From Pseudoscleropodium purum (taxonomy: Eukaryota; Streptophyta; Bryopsida; Hypnales; Brachytheciaceae): 64,000 nt of DNA. The notes beneath the pieces are model-generated. The model did not search any database. It saw nothing but the letters and a program-made list of their open reading frames with translations, and was not told where the DNA came from. Both the position numbers and the translations under genes were made by a program. Positions 60,830 to 64,000 of the stretch are shown in pieces; position 1 is the stretch's first letter; each line of letters begins with the position of its first letter. Where the stretch lies: positions 10,976,501 through 11,040,500 of the forward strand of contig OZ017796.1 in assembly GCA_963969395.1 (NCBI GenBank). Direction: 5' to 3'.

Positions 60830-63800
60830 AGAGTTGTTAAAGCGGGCCCTACAAACATCATATTTGCGAATAATTAAATAATGAATGGTTCTTTCCCTAT
60901 CATGTTGAATGCTTGTACCATGTTAATTAACCTTCATTAACAACTATACTTACATTGACAATCACATTGAATGTCGTAAGCTTTATTAGCAGTTTTTAAT
61001 CATTTATTATAATCACTTAAACAAACACCTTAAAAGTTACAAATCACGTCAACCAAGTCTTATCAATGACTAAGTCCGTATTAGTAGCTCCATCAATAGT
61101 GTAGCTTAATGAATTTGTATATCAACAATTAAATGAGAGATAAATCTTTACAAATAATAAATGATGAAAATGAATGATTTGTTCAAAATTACTTTAACCC
61201 TAAAATGAGTCACTAGCTATTGTCAATTTGTAAGTGTTCTAAATGATAAATTTTGCATTTATAAATGTTAATAATTGATAGCTATTTTTTTACTAGTAAT
61301 AATGCATTTGTATTTTTACTTATAATTTAATTTTTAAATTTTTTTTCACTCTTTTGCTTTTTATTTTTATACAATTGACAATGTTTACGAAACTCAAATT
61401 GATGTTTAATTGAGGCAATTGTAATGATGATAGTAAAATTTGACGAAGAAAAGGATTTTGTGATTTTGTCTATTCAATTTGATACTACTTTTGAATTAAC
61501 AACATAAATATCCACACAATTTTATTCTCTATACTTCTATTTGCATTAAATATCACCTTAAACCAGTGGATAAATTTGCAAGAATTAAAGATAAAGATTA
61601 GTAGCATGAAACATGAGATGAGCAATATTAAATATAATATTAGTGGCAATAAACAAAAAGTACGTACACAAGCTAAATGAAGACATTAGTAGGCTAAAGA
61701 GATACAACAATGTCCTACTATAAGAAATTAATAAATTGCAAAATATTAAAAAATTTGCAAATATAGTATTGTTTAGTGGAGTAGTCTTGTTTTCTCTCTT
61801 TTCTTCTAAACATTCTTGATATTTTTCACTCAAATGTCATAAGTATTTTCAATTTTGATTCTTTTTAAATATATCTTCTTTTGATTTTATGGCTTATTTT
61901 TTTAGGATGTACAAATGATATCTTCCTCAAGAAAGTCCAATCCAATGGACAACTATTTATAGAGTATTTACAACGATGAATCATAATTTTTTCAGAAATT
62001 GAAACTTATATCGAATTACATTTCGTAAAGAGTAGATATTGGAATACAAGGAATAAAAAAGCAAGATAAAGTGGTACAAAAGTAAATAAAATGACATAAT
62101 GAAAAGATTCAAAATAGTTTAAGTGATGTTAAAGTAATGAACGAAAAAAGGCAAACGTGAAGGGTATTCACTAAAAGATGAACAACAAAAGGGGGGTGAA
62201 ATGGTCAAATTCTAAAAAGTGGATACCCAATCCTTTTCTTTTTCTCTGTATGACTACAATTTGTATTACAATGGATTCACTCATTGGTTTTAATTCATTA
62301 CGACAATGTGCAAGATTGTATTACTATAAGTCTTTTCTCTCTCTAAATATTAGTGTTGATCAAAGTGATTTTAAGTCTTGACAACTACTTCAAGATTTTT
62401 GTATATACAACATTTTGTGAATTTCTTTTTCACTAGTATCAAAAAAGAACCCCAAAATTAACAAATATCCTTTTCTTTTCTCCCTATAACTACAATTCAT
62501 ACTACTCCTAACTTCATTAAAATACTACCCCTCCTTTCCAATGCACTATACTAATTTTTATTGATGTGAACTCAAACCTGATTTCAAAATCCATGCAAAT
62601 TAAATATAGGTTCAAAATTAGTTAGTAGAGGTTGCAAGTGAGTTCAATAGAGGTGTAACTTTAAAAATCAAGTACAAATAGTCATTAAAGGGTGAATTAA
62701 AGTTTACATTCAACAATATTTAAGAGACAATAAATAATAGAAAGCAAGGAATTGAAAAGAAAAATAAAATGACAGAAAAACACAAAGTAATTTAAATGAT
62801 GTTAAAATGGTGAGTGAAAAAAGAAGGACATGATAGAAGGGTAATCATCTAAAGGCAGACATTAAAGGATAGACGACAAGATTTTCTACTCTAATTGGTG
62901 CATTTAAATAATATACTTCTATCCTTGGTAATACATTGGTGACATTATGTAGATATTATAATTGCAAGTACCTATCAATATTCTCCATGGTGAGAAAGTT
63001 CTCTATGCAAGATGTTTTATTTTTAGTTCATTGGTTTAAAGATGCAGATTTAGAGTGGTAGACATTTTGAAAGTACAACTTATATTAGTATTAAATGAAT
63101 TTATTCATGATTGAAACATAACCATTGGCCTTACATGCATTGTACTCAAAGCACAGACCACAATAATGGAGGACAAAGTCATAAAGTGTCACTTCTCTCT
63201 ATTCATTTAGGTGACACAAAAGATTACCATTACAAAAAAATTTAAACCTCAGAAAGGCTACAAGTATTGAATTGCCCACAACTACCCTAGTGCAATTAGA
63301 GAGGAATTTCACTATTTTTAATTTTTTTTAATGAAAATTGATGATGTGGTACTACTTATGCCACATTAATGTCACGTTAGGTTTTCATACTTTTTAAATT
63401 TTTTTTTTCAAATATATATTTTTAATTTTCTTATAATTGCACTGCGAGGAGCCAAAAAATAAATCTTTAAGGTCCTATAGTATATTTTTCGGAATCTAAT
63501 CTTATTTAACTAAGTCCGAGTTCGAACACCAGGGAATGAACTACGTAAGGTTAGCGTAATGTATTCAAAGGTCACAATGTACAAATTTACAAACTCCAGA
63601 GTCTTATTCGCTCTTAATCCGACTAATACCCAAGGTATCACTCAAGCTGTCCATTAGTAGATGCTATTGACTGATGTATGTAGTCACAATCCTGTCTAGT
63701 GTGCTACTGGCTCGTGGCAATAGTTTTGGGACAATAGTTCAATGTGGACTGACTTGTAGTGAATGCATGTGCAATGCAGGATTTAGACTTTAGTACAGAC

Positions 63801-64000
63801 CACTATAGTAGTTTGAAAATAGTACAAATATATGTATTTAATATTTCAAAACAAATTAGAATTAAGGATTTGAAAAGACTTACAATAAGTCACCCCAAGG
63901 CTCTAGGACAATATGGCCAATATCAAGGGTTAGCAACTACCTACAATATACAAAATCCAAACTTACAACATGTATATACAATTTTCAATACAACACTCTA
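60830..64000. other. AT-rich intergenic DNA to the window end
   Basis: No gene, RNA or complete element could be supported. Several open frames of 60-80 codons exist, as expected for chance in AT-rich DNA, and none carries a recognisable motif. Confidence 0.4.

Noticed and set aside
1..64000. CRISPR arrays, rRNA genes, intact tRNA genes, bacterial-type operons
   Set aside because: No regularly spaced short repeats, no rRNA sequence and no intact tRNA fold were seen. All the genes have eukaryotic splice structure or leaders.

Overview
The window looks like nuclear DNA of a land plant. The genes have many short GT-AG introns, predicted plastid transit peptides, and plant-specific families (a four-ACT-domain ACR protein and a PPR-CBS fusion protein). 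AACCCTAA-type telobox motifs occur near several 5' ends. The gene islands are moderately GC-rich and sit in very AT-rich sequence full of decayed transposons. The sequence alone does not fix the species; a non-seed plant such as a bryophyte is possible but unproven.

Layout. 0.5-4.3 kb: an ACR gene (+), with a long intron-bearing leader and five coding exons. 4.3-22 kb: AT-rich sequence with no gene I can support, holding a tandem duplication, satellites, and copies of a foldback element family whose ends read TTAA-CCCCT. 22-27 kb: a tRNA-like relic, an orphan exon-like segment (-), and a six-exon coiled-coil gene (-). 27-31 kb: AT-rich, with a CACTA-type MITE and a complete 745-bp foldback element. 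31-36 kb: a head-to-head pair of paralogous genes, each encoding a 40-residue protein; one of them lies between mariner/Stowaway-like ends. 37-40 kb: a four-exon gene (-) for a predicted plastid membrane protein with a zinc ribbon. 42-48 kb: a 15-exon gene (-) for a PPR protein with C-terminal CBS domains. 51-52 kb: a small OB-fold protein gene (-). 52-64 kb: AT-rich, with relics of a DDE transposase and of an NB-LRR gene, and two short TIR elements, one of them strikingly GC-rich with a perfect 8-bp target duplication.

The intact genes do not form an obvious pathway. Two of them (zinc ribbon and PPR-CBS, possibly also the coiled-coil gene) may act in plastids. Three copies of one roughly 340-bp element sit inside introns of the zinc-ribbon and PPR-CBS genes. 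The best candidates for something undescribed are the 40-residue protein pair and the TTAA-flanked foldback family. All exon joins were made by eye from reading frame and splice signals; no database search or transcript data were used.
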